Source of the DNA: a virus
Direction: 5' to 3' (one strand)
IMG/VR virus record: IMGVR_UViG_3300042887_004507
Location: 1 to 25,756 of that record
DNA: 25,756 nucleotides
Numbering within the stretch: position 1 is the stretch's first letter; each line of letters starts with the position of its first letter. Of the stretch, positions 24,397-25,756 are shown in pieces. Both the position numbers and the translations under genes were made by a program. The notes under the pieces are model-generated. The model had not been told where the DNA came from. It was given only the letters and a program-made list of their open reading frames with translations, and searched no databases.

Positions 24397-25177
24397 TTAC
24401 GATAGATCTACAGTTATCTCCGTGCCATCTATTATAATTACATTTAACACATTCTACACCACAATGCTCACATTTATATTTTGTTCTTTGTAATGCTAGT
24501 TTTGACATTTTCTGTTTTACTTCATCAGTATGCGTAACACCTAGGTTCCATGGTGTTCTACCTTGTGCTTTTTCTGATATTTTCTTTCTAGCTTCTGCTG
24601 TATGAGTATTGCCATACATTGGGTTGTTTTTACCTGCTAATCTTCCTTTATTTGCTTTAGAGATTTTAGCTCGAGTTTCAGCTGAAACATTTTTTCCTTT
24701 ATTAGCAGCACTTAGTTTAGCTCGAATTTTGTCAGTAATTACATAATTTGAGTTTGCCCGTGAAATCGCAATTTTTGCTAACGTTTCTAGAGTATGGGTC
24801 TTTCCATACATGTGATTCTTATCACCTCTCTGTTGTTCGCTAAACATTTTTGAATAATTCTTTTTAAAACTTTCAAACTTTCTACTAGATACTTTATAAC
24901 GATCTTGCACCGGTGAAGTCATGTATAGCATACAATTAAATGCCTTACTTAATTGAAATTTTTCTCTAGTAGAATTTACCATTTTAGTAAGTAAGTGATG
25001 ACATATAAAATGTTCTCTAGCTGTTAGAATAACTAAATTATCTTTTTTATTAGATCCGCCTAAACATTTTGGTATAATATGATGACGTTCAGTATATCCT
25101 AATAATGATTCTCTTGTCTGCGCTGATTTGATTATATTAAAATAGATGTTGGTATATTTATTATTGATAAATATCAT
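24392..25177 (-). CDS. HNH homing endonuclease with NUMOD3 repeats
   Basis: 261 residues. The N-terminal HNH domain is complete: ERHHIIPKCLGGSN (H32, H33), NLVILTAREH (N47, H56) and HHLL (H60). The centre has NUMOD3-type DNA-binding repeats (HMYGKTHTLETLAKI; NPMYGNTHTAEARKKIS; GVTHTDEVKQKMS). The C-terminus is a Cys-rich finger (YKCEHCGVEC...NYNRWHGDNC), as in phage free-standing HNH nucleases. A strong AAAGGAGG RBS precedes the ATG. It sits between the divergent gp13 and gp14 genes and interrupts neither, so it is a free-standing intergenic homing gene. Its probable target is a homologous neck region in related phages that lack it. All key residues look intact. Confidence 0.92.
   Translation of the reverse strand: MIFINNKYTNIYFNIIKSAQTRESLLGYTERHHIIPKCLGGSNKKDNLVILTAREHFICHHLLTKMVNSTREKFQLSKAFNCMLYMTSPVQDRYKVSSRKFESFKKNYSKMFSEQQRGDKNHMYGKTHTLETLAKIAISRANSNYVITDKIRAKLSAANKGKNVSAETRAKISKANKGRLAGKNNPMYGNTHTAEARKKISEKAQGRTPWNLGVTHTDEVKQKMSKLALQRTKYKCEHCGVECVKCNYNRWHGDNCRSIVR
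25166..25173 (+). promoter_or_regulatory. Possible late-promoter-like GATAAATA for gp13
   Basis: Plus-strand GATAAATA lies within the first codons of the antisense endonuclease gene, 97 nt before the gp13 ATG. It is the only such motif seen on this strand near gp13. The long distance and location inside a gene make it weak. Confidence 0.2.
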
Positions 25178-25203
25178 TGTTGATGTCCTCCTTTGACATT
25201 AAG

Positions 25204-25233
25204 GTAGTTGGGAATTGCCGTTCCGCGAACTAC
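25204..25233 (-). promoter_or_regulatory. Hairpin in the leader of the homing endonuclease
   Basis: On the minus strand GTAGTT and AACTAC pair outside, GGAA and TTCC pair inside around a 6-nt loop, with a small asymmetric internal loop. It lies between a GATAAATA element (25239-25246) and the AAAGGAGG RBS. Phage homing-endonuclease genes are often controlled by leader hairpins; here the RBS itself is not inside the stem, so any role is speculative. Confidence 0.35.
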
Positions 25234-25238
25234 ATTTT

Positions 25239-25246
25239 TATTTATC
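25239..25246 (-). promoter_or_regulatory. Late-promoter-like GATAAATA upstream of homing endonuclease
   Basis: Same octamer as before gp14, but 61 nt from the ATG, leaving room for the leader hairpin. Chance occurrence is possible in this AT-rich gap. Confidence 0.35.
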
Positions 25247-25270
25247 ACAGAAATACTACGGAGTAAGATT

Positions 25271-25756
25271 ATGTCTGACGACACATCCTCGTTGATAGAA
25301 CGAAATAAAGTATTTGAATATGTTAGAACTCTACTTGGCGAAGGTATGATTGATCTGGACCTCGACCCTATTCATTACGAAACTGCATTAGACAGAGCAT
25401 TAACACGCTTTAGACAACGCAGTCCAAATGCTGTAGAAGAAAGTTACAGCTTTTTAGAATTAATACAAGATCAAAACGATTACAGATTGCCTGATGAGAT
25501 TATAGAAGTACAAAGTGTATTTAGACGTGCTATTGGTTCACGGTCTGGTATAGGTGCAGGCGGCACATTATTTGAACCATTTAACTTAGCATACACTAAC
25601 ACTTACTTAATGAGTGGAAGTATGATGGGCGGACTTGCAACTTACGAATTATTTGCAGGATATCAAAAATTAGTTGGTAAAATGTTTGGTAGTTATATTG
25701 AATTCAAATGGAAACCACAAAGCCATATCTTAACAATCTTACAACGACCATTTGCA
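25271..25756 (+). CDS. 13: Neck protein, T4 gp13-like (3' end outside window)
   Basis: 162 codons are visible and the frame runs off the right edge. The N-terminal part parallels T4 gp13. A helix NKVFEYVRTLLGEGMIDLDL is followed by PIHYETALDRALTRFRQRS, a strand region ESYSFLELIQDQNDYRLP, and then EIIEVQSVFRRAIGS with a Gly-rich loop. T4 shows the same order (LKDVILRRLG...VELTPDQIYDCIQRAL...VTRIVRTNIGS). gp13 is a neck component that acts with gp14 in sealing the packaged head. A GGAG motif (25259-25262) lies upstream of the ATG. It is divergent from gp14/gp15, unlike T4, where 13-14-15 run in one direction. Confidence 0.78.
   Translation, partial: MSDDTSSLIERNKVFEYVRTLLGEGMIDLDLDPIHYETALDRALTRFRQRSPNAVEESYSFLELIQDQNDYRLPDEIIEVQSVFRRAIGSRSGIGAGGTLFEPFNLAYTNTYLMSGSMMGGLATYELFAGYQKLVGKMFGSYIEFKWKPQSHILTILQRPFA

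Overview
The window looks like part of a virulent T4-like myovirus (class Caudoviricetes), probably from an aquatic setting. The evidence is AT-rich DNA, dense ATGA-coupled genes, large adhesins built from tail-fibre modules, and three genes whose proteins match the T4 head/tail-completion series by sequence pattern: 13 (neck, cut by the right edge), 14 (neck) and 15 (tail sheath stabiliser). No integrase, repressor, tRNA or CRISPR array is visible. The host cannot be read from the sequence. All family calls are from motifs read by eye, without a database search.

Layout. (1) 1-8.1 kb, + strand: receptor-binding block. It has the end of one LamG-type protein, a second LamG protein, a 2040-residue fibre made of about 80 seventeen-residue repeats in three capped blocks, and a small fibre-associated protein. 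A relic of a fibre C-terminus and a strong hairpin terminator (about 8.3 kb) close the block. (2) 8.38-15.5 kb, + strand: glycan-building and glycan-decorating block. It has a GT4-like glycosyltransferase, a methyltransferase-like protein, a GT-A glycosyltransferase, a sulfotransferase, an FkbM methyltransferase, a GT9-like glycosyltransferase, a NodU-type carbamoyltransferase, a small unknown protein and an adenylylsulfate (APS) kinase. The APS kinase would make PAPS, the sulfate donor of the sulfotransferase. (3) 15.5-20.95 kb, + strand: a second fibre that shares its promoter and N-terminus with the giant fibre, then a 1453-residue fibronectin-III/polyglycine adhesin. (4) 21.0-25.2 kb, - strand: Nudix hydrolase, gp15-like, gp14-like and a free-standing HNH/NUMOD3 homing endonuclease. 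(5) 25.27 kb to the end, + strand: gp13-like neck protein.

The parts fit one theme: an adhesion module under frequent recombination beside a carbohydrate-decoration module. A 372-bp promoter-plus-N-terminus segment is present twice. Two gene relics (a fibre C-terminus and a Nudix 5' end) mark old recombination joints. The giant fibre contains a 495-bp in-register duplication. An [A/G]ATAAATA element, close to the T4 late promoter TATAAATA, sits 22-24 nt before the start codon of four genes that begin transcription units. The most distinctive feature is the combined sulfation, carbamoylation, methylation and glycosylation toolkit. Whether it modifies the virion fibres or the host surface cannot be decided from sequence.
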